DNA from: a virus
Length of the DNA: 50,688 nt
Direction: 5' to 3' (one strand)
IMG/VR virus record: IMGVR_UViG_3300044732_000890
Location: 1 to 50,688 of that record
This document shows positions 15,304-22,487 of the stretch, one piece after another (position 1 is the first letter of the stretch; every line of letters begins with the position of its first letter). The translations under genes and the position numbers were made by a program. The notes beneath the pieces were generated by a model. It searched no databases, had not been told where the DNA came from, and saw only the letters and a list, made by a program, of their open reading frames with translations.

Positions 15304-16241
15304 TGGCTCTCCCTACCCCAGCAGACCTCGACCGCCTCGCCGCCAAGCTCACGCCTTGGGAAAACCCGCAGGGTTTTTGGTTCAAGCGAGAAGACAAGTT
15401 TGCCCCGCTCGGTTACGGTGGCCCGAATGGATCAAAATTACGTCAGCTAATTCACCTCTTTGCCCGGCACAAGGGTAACGCTACGCATGTGGTGACTGGT
15501 GCGAGCATTCAGTCTCCGCAGCATAGCATGACCGCGTTCCTCGCTGCCGTGCACGGTCTCCCCTCCCTGCATGTCGTCGGTGCCACGACGCCAGAAACCA
15601 TTATGCGTCACCCCAACCCGCTCATCGCCGCCGGGTTCGGAGCCGCGTTTGACTATATCAAAGTTGGCTACAACCCGGCTTTGCAGAAGCGTGTGGCAGA
15701 GCTCAAACGGGAGATGGACGCAGCCTTCGAGGTGCCGTATGGTATCACGCTCGCTACCGACCTCTCCAGCCCTGAAGACCTCACAGCCTTTCACAGCGTT
15801 GGAGCGGCGCAAGTGGCGAACATCCCGGAGGAGGTGACCACGCTTATCGTACCGGCGGGAAGCTGCAACTCGCTAACCTCTGTCCTGCTTGGCCTCACAA
15901 CGCACAGCAACAACGTGCAGAAGGTCGTCAGCATCGGCATCGGTCCCTCCAAGATCGGCTGGGTGCGTGACCGGCTGCGCAAAATGAACGTGGACCCCGA
16001 CCGGCTCGCGTTTGAATGGAACCACAACATCTCCCTGCACGACAGCGATTATGCCAAGTACGGGGACCGTATGCCCGAGACGTTCGCCGGTATCAACTTC
16101 CATCCTACGTATGAGGGGAAGATGGTGCGGTGGATGAAGGAGCACGATATCTTCCGCGCCAACGCAGACTGTGGCTACGGCTTCTGGATCGTTGGCTCTG
16201 ATAGCAACCCAGAGGTATGTCGTCCTTTCTTTACGAATTAA
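15303..16241 (+). CDS. Fold-type II PLP-dependent enzyme, likely DNA-base tailoring
   Basis: This 312-residue protein is related to ACC deaminase, D-cysteine desulfhydrase and tryptophan synthase beta. Lys45 in GPNGSKLRQL matches the cofactor-binding lysine position, and VPAGSCNSLTS (about residue 183) matches the glycine/serine-rich phosphate loop. Metabolic enzymes of this family are rare in phages, but PLP enzymes recur in thymidine-hypermodification clusters; in Salmonella phage ViI one acts on an amino acid already joined to the base. The place beside the transferase, kinase and thymidylate-synthase homologue supports such a role. The start is the ATG at 15303, with AAAGG 9 bases upstream. 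The exact reaction (decarboxylation, deamination or elimination) cannot be read from the sequence. Confidence 0.82.
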   Translation: MALPTPADLDRLAAKLTPWENPQGFWFKREDKFAPLGYGGPNGSKLRQLIHLFARHKGNATHVVTGASIQSPQHSMTAFLAAVHGLPSLHVVGATTPETIMRHPNPLIAAGFGAAFDYIKVGYNPALQKRVAELKREMDAAFEVPYGITLATDLSSPEDLTAFHSVGAAQVANIPEEVTTLIVPAGSCNSLTSVLLGLTTHSNNVQKVVSIGIGPSKIGWVRDRLRKMNVDPDRLAFEWNHNISLHDSDYAKYGDRMPETFAGINFHPTYEGKMVRWMKEHDIFRANADCGYGFWIVGSDSNPEVCRPFFTN

Positions 16242-16265
16242 ATTCGCACTGCCTAAAAATAACGC

Positions 16266-16294
16266 TTGACTTCCTCCCCCGGTGCGCCTAAATA
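16266..16294 (+). promoter_or_regulatory. Early promoter P5 (modification cluster)
   Basis: CTTGACT-N17-CTAAATA, preceded by CTAAAAATAACG. The spacer differs from P1-P4. Leader hairpin CGGGG/CCCCG (16303-16317), then GTATAACGGAGA. It drives the nuclease-like, methyltransferase-like and two transferase genes. Confidence 0.85.
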
Positions 16295-16337
16295 AGGTTC
16301 ATCGGGGGTTGGCCCCGCGTATAACGGAGATAGAATA

Positions 16338-16703
16338 ATGGCTCGTAACACCACTGGACATTCTGGCGAGAAGTTTGTTGAAGCTATGCTCGGTTTTCAG
16401 GGCTTCACGGCTCTCGTCGCCCCGGCGGGCAACCCTAACTGGGATATCATGGTCGCTGAAAGTGGTAAGAAAATTTCGGTAAAGGCCTCTAACTCGTCCG
16501 GTTTTGTAGCTGAGTTTTCAGCTACAGACACGTTCGATGTTCTGGCCGTAGTGGATGCATTTAATTCACGCTATCCACGTGTATGGTTCATCCCCCGCTA
16601 TATTGCGATCAAGCTCCCCACCGTAGGCGGTAAGGTGCGTATAAAAGCTTCGGATTTGAATTACGATCTTGCTCAGTTTGAAACCAACTTCGATGTCCTC
16701 TAA
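16338..16703 (+). CDS. PD-(D/E)XK-like protein of unknown role
   Basis: This 121-residue protein has the core of the PD-(D/E)XK fold: a helix with Glu15, then GNPNWDIMVAESGKKISVKAS, where Asp36 and Lys49 stand at the active-site spacing, but the usual Glu before x-Lys is Ser/Val. It could be a divergent or inactive nuclease that binds DNA. It is the first gene after P5 and starts the modification operon, so a role in recognising or protecting modified DNA is possible. Confidence 0.6.
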   Translation: MARNTTGHSGEKFVEAMLGFQGFTALVAPAGNPNWDIMVAESGKKISVKASNSSGFVAEFSATDTFDVLAVVDAFNSRYPRVWFIPRYIAIKLPTVGGKVRIKASDLNYDLAQFETNFDVL

Positions 16704-16713
16704 CGGAGACCCC

Positions 16714-17457
16714 ATGACCACTCACTGGAAAATCCTAAACAAATATCCGTTCGAGCTGATTCCCGGCGAGGCTAAAGAGATGCCCGATGGAGATCTCTCA
16801 TACTATGAGTATCTGAACGGTCGCTGGAAGGAGACTGGCAAGAACGTGATGGCTATCGCGTGGCTGCTGCGCAACTTCCCGCAGGGTCTAAAGATTATCG
16901 AGCCGTTCGGCGGCTGTGGCGTGTTCTCGGTGGCTATTCAAGAGATAATGAAGCCAAGCTATCATCGCATCGGCGAGCTGGATGGCGACTGCTACAAACA
17001 GCTTACGCACGTTATGTCTCGCTATCCCAGCGCCGCTGTCTTCAACGATGATGCCCATCAGACCCTCGGCACCATCGCCGGGGACATCTACGTCTGCGAC
17101 TTCCCGTTCTTCACCCTGATCAAACACGAGACCGGGTATTGGGTTGAGGAGATGAAGCGTATAGTCGCCCAGCGTCCACGTGCTATCCTCATCACGGATG
17201 GAGCAAGCTGCCGTTACCACTTCACGGCTAAGGCTCTTTCCAACAGAGGCTACCCGGTCACCCCGGACCGTGAGAGCTACGCTTATTGCTTTGACCAGAT
17301 GATGTCCCGCACATACGACTATCACGTGACCGGGATGGTCTATCACGGCACATGTTTCTACATCCGAGTTGAGCCCGAGCCTCGTGAGATTGAGTTCCTG
17401 AAGCTGGAGGCTGGCTCGGGCGTCAACGGTCTGCGTCCCGACCCGAAAGGTATTTGA
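16714..17457 (+). CDS. Methyltransferase-like protein in the modification cluster
   Basis: This 247-residue protein starts at the ATG at 16714 (AACGGAG upstream). It resembles class I SAM-dependent DNA methyltransferases: EPFGGCGVFSVA (63-74) as the SAM loop, GELD (87-90) as the end of strand 2, NDD (111-113), and CDFPFF (128-133) where adenine methyltransferases have DPPY. The changed catalytic motif argues against a standard adenine methyltransferase. It may act on the modified thymine side chain or have lost methylation. It lies directly upstream of the transferase gene (one base apart). Confidence 0.65.
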   Translation: MTTHWKILNKYPFELIPGEAKEMPDGDLSYYEYLNGRWKETGKNVMAIAWLLRNFPQGLKIIEPFGGCGVFSVAIQEIMKPSYHRIGELDGDCYKQLTHVMSRYPSAAVFNDDAHQTLGTIAGDIYVCDFPFFTLIKHETGYWVEEMKRIVAQRPRAILITDGASCRYHFTAKALSNRGYPVTPDRESYAYCFDQMMSRTYDYHVTGMVYHGTCFYIRVEPEPREIEFLKLEAGSGVNGLRPDPKGI

Positions 17458-17458
17458 C

Positions 17459-18460
17459 ATGACCATAGATTATCGCCCGCACCCAACCCGCGTCATGTAC
17501 TGCGAGGATCTCTACCGGGTCAACCTCGAGCATGGGATCATGCCGGGTCTCGTCTACCTCTACATGCCCGCTCTCAAACAGACCCTCAACTGGTCTGAGG
17601 AGCGTGCGCTGTGGTTCGCCTTCATCAACGGTATGACCCAGAACCCGCTCACCTCTCTGCTGATCCTTGAGCAGCTGCCGGATGTACCCGACCCCGGCGA
17701 CCCCATCACCACGTTTGACGAGTGGTTCAACCGTGAGTGGCCGCGCCTCTTCTTCGACACCGACCGGCTGAAGAACAAGCGCAACACGATATCTGCGATC
17801 AAGTCCTACGCCAAGCTCGTCGGCGAGTATGGCTCGCAGCAGCTTATGCTAGACAACCGTACCTATCCCGAGCTCTGGAACATCGTGTCCAACGGCTACT
17901 ACAGCTTCGGTCGCCTGTCCACGTTCTCGTATCTTGAGTACGTGCGGATCATGGGTCACGGATCCATTTGCGCCGACCTTATGGTCTCGGACAAAGGTGG
18001 CTCTAAATCCCACCGCAACGGTTTGCTGTTCCTGACTGGTCTTGACCATATGGTTAATGATCCCCGCGCTAAGAACGGGTTTGATGGCAACTATCAGGAC
18101 TACGACAAGATGTGCGGCTGGCTGACCGAACAGGCTAACGAGTTCCTGCGCCGGTTCACCGCTAAGCACACGTACCAGCATACCGGCTACTTTACATTTG
18201 AGTCGCAGCTATGTCAATTTAAAAATAATTTCTTTGGTCGACGTTATCCAGGATGCTACGCCGACATGGCGTTTGACCGGCTATTGAAACATGAAGACGC
18301 GTGGGGAAAGGACCGAGCGACGAAATTGATTTGGGATATCCGCACATCTCTTCCAGACTGGCTGCGTAACGAGGCTAAGAACGACAAACTGTCTATACCG
18401 GACCGGGCCAAGATCTTCCCGCGCACCGGCTTCCCGTACAGAGGAGAACATTTCCTGTGA
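17459..18460 (+). CDS. Amino acid:DNA transferase-like protein (alpha-glutamyl/putrescinyl-thymine pyrophosphorylase family)
   Basis: This 333-residue, mostly helical protein starts RVMYCEDLYRVNLEHGIMPG and has the family pattern WFAFINGMTQNP (52-63). This family was predicted, and in phages ViI and M6 shown, to replace the pyrophosphate of an activated 5-hydroxymethyl-dU in DNA by an amino acid or polyamine. It overlaps the next gene by GTGA. The assignment comes from motif memory; the substrate (Ser, Gly, Glu, putrescine) cannot be read. Confidence 0.8.
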   Translation: MTIDYRPHPTRVMYCEDLYRVNLEHGIMPGLVYLYMPALKQTLNWSEERALWFAFINGMTQNPLTSLLILEQLPDVPDPGDPITTFDEWFNREWPRLFFDTDRLKNKRNTISAIKSYAKLVGEYGSQQLMLDNRTYPELWNIVSNGYYSFGRLSTFSYLEYVRIMGHGSICADLMVSDKGGSKSHRNGLLFLTGLDHMVNDPRAKNGFDGNYQDYDKMCGWLTEQANEFLRRFTAKHTYQHTGYFTFESQLCQFKNNFFGRRYPGCYADMAFDRLLKHEDAWGKDRATKLIWDIRTSLPDWLRNEAKNDKLSIPDRAKIFPRTGFPYRGEHFL

Positions 18461-19332
18461 ACTCAACCCTCAAGCACTTCATAACCGAGCGCGAGGCCAT
18501 TCGTGTGCGCAAGGCCTCGGGTCAGCCCGCACCGTGGACAACCGACCCCATTTTACAGCAATATCGTTTCTGTAACGTCCACCGCCGCGACGACCGCGTG
18601 TCTCAGTGGCTGCTGAAGCACTATTATCCACACACCGCCAAGGGTGTGGACGCTTGGTTTCCGGCTTTGGTTGCCCGGTTCATCAACTGGCCTCCCACCC
18701 TGAAGCTCCTATTGGAGTCCGGCGTGGGGCTGGCAGCCGGGGAGGTGTGGAACCCTCATGCGTTCGAGGCGGTGATCGCTAGGCTCAAGTCTGCCGGCGA
18801 GAAGGTTTACACCGGAGCGTACATGATCTATCCGGGTAGTAGGGATGGCGACACCGCCGTGGCAAACAAGGAGCAGTTCCTCGCGCGGCAGGTCTTCGCC
18901 GGTGCGCGGGCTAACACCTCCAAGATTCGTCATGCCATCTGGCAGCTGAGCATAGAAAAGACGGTACACGAGCTCACCCAGAGCTACGGTATCTCTACTT
19001 TCATGGCAGGGCAGGTCGCCGCCGATTTGACTTACCTATACGATGCGCTGGACCTCGCCTTGGATAAGCGAACCTACGCACCTATGGGACCCGGCTCCAT
19101 CCGGGGTCTGAACCGTATACACGGCTTTAAGCTAACGCATACTTGGCAACCTCACGAATTTGTAGAGGCTTTGATGGATATTCATAGAGATATTGAGCGC
19201 GAGCTGGGAATTATGGACCTCACGCTTCACGATGTGCAAAACATTGCAGCTTGTGAATATGACAAATACCTGCGTGTGCTCAATGGTGAGGGTAAACCTC
19301 GCGCAAATTACCGACCAGAAACCGCTTTTTGA
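18457..19332 (+). CDS. 5-hmdU DNA kinase helical-domain-like protein
   Basis: This 291-residue protein contains ILQQYRFCNVHRRDDRVSQW (33-52), the hallmark of the helical domain that in several phages is fused to the P-loop 5-hydroxymethyl-dU DNA kinase, and which was first named a clade of thymine pyrophosphorylases. Here kinase and helical domain are separate genes (the kinase follows at 19390). It starts with GTG overlapping the preceding stop, with AGAGGAGA upstream. It probably binds the modified base or its DNA for phosphorylation. Confidence 0.8.
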   Translation: MNSTLKHFITEREAIRVRKASGQPAPWTTDPILQQYRFCNVHRRDDRVSQWLLKHYYPHTAKGVDAWFPALVARFINWPPTLKLLLESGVGLAAGEVWNPHAFEAVIARLKSAGEKVYTGAYMIYPGSRDGDTAVANKEQFLARQVFAGARANTSKIRHAIWQLSIEKTVHELTQSYGISTFMAGQVAADLTYLYDALDLALDKRTYAPMGPGSIRGLNRIHGFKLTHTWQPHEFVEALMDIHRDIERELGIMDLTLHDVQNIAACEYDKYLRVLNGEGKPRANYRPETAF

Positions 19333-19334
19333 AC

Positions 19335-19363
19335 TTGACTTAACCCGTAAACCCGGCTAATCT
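19335..19363 (+). promoter_or_regulatory. Promoter for the kinase / dUMP-hydroxymethylase pair
   Basis: CTTGACT-N17-CTAATCT starts 3 bases after the stop of the helical-domain gene. It lacks the AAAAATAA upstream block, so it is probably weaker than P1-P4. The leader is AAGATAACGGAGAA without a hairpin. Confidence 0.75.
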
Positions 19364-19389
19364 ATCGCAACAAGATAACGGAGAACTAG

Positions 19390-19989
19390 ATGCCAATCAT
19401 CATCAACCTGCGTGGAACGTCCGGCTCCGGCAAGACTACGGCCGCCCGGTTTTTCCTCAACAACTACACCAATATCGAAATGCGGCGCAGCGTGACCTCG
19501 CCCAAGGGCCGCACTTCATCTAAGATTATGGGTTATGCCATAGACGTTCCCACCTTGCAGCAGTCGCTGTATCTTGTCGGGGCGTACGGTGCCGTGTGCG
19601 GGGGCTTGGATACCATGGGCACTCAGGCCGAGCATGCCGATCTGATCCTCAAGGCCTACTCCGCCGGCAACGTGCTGTGCGAGGGTCTACTGCTGAGCTC
19701 AGTAAGCTCCGGGGCCACAGTCCCGGCGGCCATGATCGGGGCGGCCGGTAAGGAGCGTGTGATCTTTGCTTTTATGGACACTCCGCTAGACGTATGTTTG
19801 GACCGCGTGCGCGGCCGCCGAGCGGCCCGAGGCGATGATAAACCTTTCAACGAGACCAACACTCGTAAGAAGTATGAGGACACACAAGCCGCTCGTCAGC
19901 GACTTATTGACGAGGGCTGCCGTGTCGTAGACATCAGCCACCTCAACCCCGGACCCCAGCTCCTTTCTCTTTATCAGGACAACGAATAA
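19390..19989 (+). CDS. 5-hydroxymethyl-dU DNA kinase-like P-loop protein
   Basis: This 199-residue protein has Walker A GTSGSGKT (9-16), VLCEGLLLSS, and FMDTPLDVCLDRVRGRR as a nucleotide-kinase-like lid region. It resembles the P-loop kinases that phosphorylate 5-hydroxymethyl-dU within DNA in hypermodifying phages. Its neighbours (helical partner before, thymidylate-synthase homologue 1 base after) fit this exactly. A generic nucleoside kinase is the alternative. Confidence 0.8.
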   Translation: MPIIINLRGTSGSGKTTAARFFLNNYTNIEMRRSVTSPKGRTSSKIMGYAIDVPTLQQSLYLVGAYGAVCGGLDTMGTQAEHADLILKAYSAGNVLCEGLLLSSVSSGATVPAAMIGAAGKERVIFAFMDTPLDVCLDRVRGRRAARGDDKPFNETNTRKKYEDTQAARQRLIDEGCRVVDISHLNPGPQLLSLYQDNE

Positions 19990-19990
19990 C

Positions 19991-20947
19991 ATGCACTTCA
20001 TCTTCGAAAACTGCAACGACGCATGGCCGACGACGGTTCAGATGATACAAACATCTGGAGTTATCCGTAACAGTCGCAACGGTCGCGTTTCTGAATATCC
20101 GGATCCGGTTACGATAACATACGAGCGTCCGTATGAGCGGGTCTTGTTCTGCCCCTTGCGCAACATCAACCCCTTTTTGCACTTCTTTGAGCCACTTTGG
20201 ATTCTTGCCGGACGCCGGGATGTTGAGTTCCTTTCTAACATTGTTGGTCGTTTCCGCGACTATTCAGATGACGGTAAGGTATTCAACGCTGCCTATGGTC
20301 ACCGGCTTCGTTACCCTAACGATCAGATCGCCGAAGCTATTAAGCGTCTAAAGCGTAATCCGGACGATAGACAAGTCGTTCTTCAGATACGCAAGCCAGA
20401 CGACATTTACTACACGGGAAAGGACACCGCATGCAATTTGTCAATTGCGCTTAAGGTGCGTAATCGCTATTTGGACATTCACGTATTTAATCGCTCTAAC
20501 GACGTTGTTTGGGGCGGCCCTGCGGGAGGTGCAAATTACCCTCAGTTTACAACCATCCAGGAATATATTGCCGGTCACGTGGGTTGCGGTATTGGCCGGT
20601 ATCACCACACAACAGATAGTATGCACGCTTACATCGACAGCCCAGACTGGGACCGGGTAAAAGACGTTCAGGGTTATCACGACTTATACCTTTGGGACAA
20701 TGTTCCGCCATATCGTCTTTTTGATGGTTTGTTGTTCCCTGAACTGTTTGATCAAGATCTGCAGTTCTTCTTTAGCGAGCGGGCTACAACCGGATACGCC
20801 ACCTCTTACTTTAAGGATGTCGTTGGGCCGATGTGGGCCGCGTTTCAGGCGTATAAGCGTAGGGAGCAGGTAGATTTTTCCGCTATACGAGCCAGGGATT
20901 GGGCTTTTGCGGTTGAATCTTGGCTCGCGCGCAAAAATAAAGCTTGA
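19991..20947 (+). CDS. Thymidylate synthase homologue, probable dUMP 5-hydroxymethylase
   Basis: This 318-residue thymidylate-synthase-fold protein shows Cys148 in DTACNLSIAL at the nucleophile position, FNRSNDVVWGG (compare QRS.D in thymidylate synthase) and HHTTDSMHAYI near the end of the site. Between them GGPAGGANYPQF replaces the usual GLPFNIA, typical of divergent phage pyrimidine hydroxymethylases. It would make 5-hydroxymethyl-dUMP with methylene-tetrahydrofolate and water. The stop codon lies inside the -35 box of the next promoter. Confidence 0.85.
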   Translation: MHFIFENCNDAWPTTVQMIQTSGVIRNSRNGRVSEYPDPVTITYERPYERVLFCPLRNINPFLHFFEPLWILAGRRDVEFLSNIVGRFRDYSDDGKVFNAAYGHRLRYPNDQIAEAIKRLKRNPDDRQVVLQIRKPDDIYYTGKDTACNLSIALKVRNRYLDIHVFNRSNDVVWGGPAGGANYPQFTTIQEYIAGHVGCGIGRYHHTTDSMHAYIDSPDWDRVKDVQGYHDLYLWDNVPPYRLFDGLLFPELFDQDLQFFFSERATTGYATSYFKDVVGPMWAAFQAYKRREQVDFSAIRARDWAFAVESWLARKNKA

Positions 20948-20972
20948 CTTTCTTTTCTGGGCCGCCTATATT
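20944..20972 (+). promoter_or_regulatory. Early promoter P6, -35 overlapping a stop codon
   Basis: CTTGACT-N17-CTATATT, preceded by CAAAAATAAAG. The TGA of the hydroxymethylase gene is the central TGA of TTGACT, and AAAAATAA codes its last residues. Leader hairpin GAGCC/GGCTC (20982-20997), then GATAACGGAGAA. Confidence 0.9.
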
Positions 20973-21018
20973 GGGGTTACTGAGCCGCTGATGGCTCGGC
21001 TGATAACGGAGAATTAAC

Positions 21019-21252
21019 ATGAAGACCGCCCTTCTTTCCCTCATCCTCTCGGCCCTCGCAGTTTGCGCGGCTGTTCCCCTGTTCCTGTTCAGCGCTGGTC
21101 TTGAGATGAACTCACCCGGTTCTGGCGTCGCCTTCGTTCAGGTTGCCACATGGGTTACCGTCGTACTCATCGCCCAGCCGGTTCTCGTCGTACCCTTTGT
21201 GACGATCCGTGCGCTCGTTGGTGCCGGTGCTCGCCTGATCAAGTCCAACTAA
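21019..21252 (+). CDS. Small membrane protein
   Basis: This 77-residue protein has two hydrophobic segments (about 3-26, with LSLILSALAVCAAVPLFLF, and 37-66, with VATWVTVVLIAQPVLVVPFV) and a basic C-terminus, so two membrane passes are likely. First gene after the strong promoter P6. No family recognised; an early inner-membrane role such as superinfection exclusion is possible. Confidence 0.75.
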   Translation: MKTALLSLILSALAVCAAVPLFLFSAGLEMNSPGSGVAFVQVATWVTVVLIAQPVLVVPFVTIRALVGAGARLIKSN

Positions 21253-21276
21253 CAACTCAGATAACGGAGAACTACC

Positions 21277-21672
21277 ATGAAGAAACTCACCCTCGCCGCC
21301 CTCGCCCTGCTCACCACCGTTGGCGGGGCTCACGCCGACGACTGCAACAGCCTCACGTGGCAAATCGAGTCAAACGTAGGCTCAATTCAGCGTGAAACGC
21401 GGAACATGGACTCTAACACGGAGATGATGAACGCCAGCATGTCCGCCGGTGATGTAAACTCTGCAAAGCTCTATGCGTCGATGAACAAGAACACCTCGAT
21501 CCGCTTGATCGGTCTCGTTACCGAAGGTCGCGCTCTTCTGAAGGCTGTCGACGCCATGCCCGGAAACTGCGGTGTGCCGGACGCCGTGATTACGGAAGGC
21601 GTCAAGGGTAGCTATAAGGCCGAGAAGTCTCTGAAAACTGCGATCAACGCCTACAAGAACACCTTCAACTAA
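21277..21672 (+). CDS. Secreted (signal-peptide) protein
   Basis: This 131-residue protein begins with a classic Sec signal: MKKLTLAALALLTTVGGAHA, with cleavage expected after AHA (residue 20). The mature part is about 110 residues, helical, with two cysteines (CNS... and GNCG) that could form a disulfide. It would be periplasmic. An early phage protein sent to the periplasm could block incoming phage or alter the envelope; this is inferred. Leader GATAACGGAGAA. Confidence 0.78.
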   Translation: MKKLTLAALALLTTVGGAHADDCNSLTWQIESNVGSIQRETRNMDSNTEMMNASMSAGDVNSAKLYASMNKNTSIRLIGLVTEGRALLKAVDAMPGNCGVPDAVITEGVKGSYKAEKSLKTAINAYKNTFN

Positions 21673-21681
21673 AGGATAACT

Positions 21682-22188
21682 ATGCAAAACCTCCTGAACA
21701 TCTACCGCGCCGGGTCGGTGCGCCGTTATCATACGGCGCTCCACCTTCATCCTCAAGACGTAGCCTCCCACTCTTGGGGTGTGCTAGCTATCCTTATGCA
21801 TATTGAGTCGCAGCCCTCTGCGAACCTTATGCGTGCCGCCGTGTATCACGACGTCGGTGAGGTGATCACAGGCGATATCCCGGCTCCGTTTAAGTGGGAC
21901 AACCCGAAGCTTGCCAAAGCTCTGGCGGAAGCGGAAGCCAAAGCCGAAGAGAAGCTTGGTGTGTCCTACACGCTTACTGAAAAAGAGCGTGTAATTTTAA
22001 AGATTGCAGATCTTGCAGAGCTTGTTCTGCGAAATGTTCAGGAGTTTATGCTTGGCAATCGTTATGCCGCTAAGATCATTCAACGTGGCCTCGGTGCTCT
22101 TGACGAGTGCTATGGTCGGGCCGGGGAACGTGCGGATGAGTTCATCCGCGAGCTTGAAAAGTACACCCACGAGATGGAGGACAACTGA
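21682..22188 (+). CDS. HD-domain 5'-nucleotidase (YfbR-like)
   Basis: This 168-residue protein has the HD-fold pattern RRYHT...VASHSWGV, then YHDVGEVITGDIPAPFKW and IADLAEL, as in YfbR-type deoxynucleoside 5'-monophosphatases. In a phage that replaces thymine it could remove dTMP or another competing nucleotide so that the modified base is used. The nucleotide preference cannot be read. Overlaps the next ATG by one base (TGATG). Confidence 0.82.
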   Translation: MQNLLNIYRAGSVRRYHTALHLHPQDVASHSWGVLAILMHIESQPSANLMRAAVYHDVGEVITGDIPAPFKWDNPKLAKALAEAEAKAEEKLGVSYTLTEKERVILKIADLAELVLRNVQEFMLGNRYAAKIIQRGLGALDECYGRAGERADEFIRELEKYTHEMEDN

Positions 22189-22487
22189 TGTCTGAAGCCG
22201 ATAAAGTACAAGTTGGCGGCACGCACTATAAAAACGACGCGATCCCGGACCACTGGACAATCGTTTACGCTCTCGGATGGGACTATTTTGTGGCTACGAG
22301 CACCAAATATTTGTGGAGACTTGGCAAAAAGCATCCTACACTTGAAGGTCAGTTGCAAGACTTAGACAAAGCTATCCATTACTTGACCAAGAAGCGGGAA
22401 TTACTTGCTGCGGAAATCGAGGCCGAGCGTCAGTATGAAATGAGCCTCGGTGGCCCAACATCTGGCTACGTTAATCAGGACCGTTGA
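22188..22487 (+). CDS. DUF3310 protein
   Basis: This 99-residue protein has the DUF3310 signature: VQVGGTHYKN (8-17), I.DHWTIVYALGWDYF, and KYLWRLGKKHPTLEGQLQDLDKAIHYL. The family is common in phages near nucleotide-metabolism genes and is sometimes called nucleotide-kinase-like, without proof. It ends in TGATG with the polymerase start. Confidence 0.85.
   Translation: MSEADKVQVGGTHYKNDAIPDHWTIVYALGWDYFVATSTKYLWRLGKKHPTLEGQLQDLDKAIHYLTKKRELLAAEIEAERQYEMSLGGPTSGYVNQDR

Noticed and set aside
18620-18640. Second TTATCCACA as part of an origin
   Set aside because: It lies inside the coding region of the helical-domain gene without neighbouring boxes, so chance is more likely.
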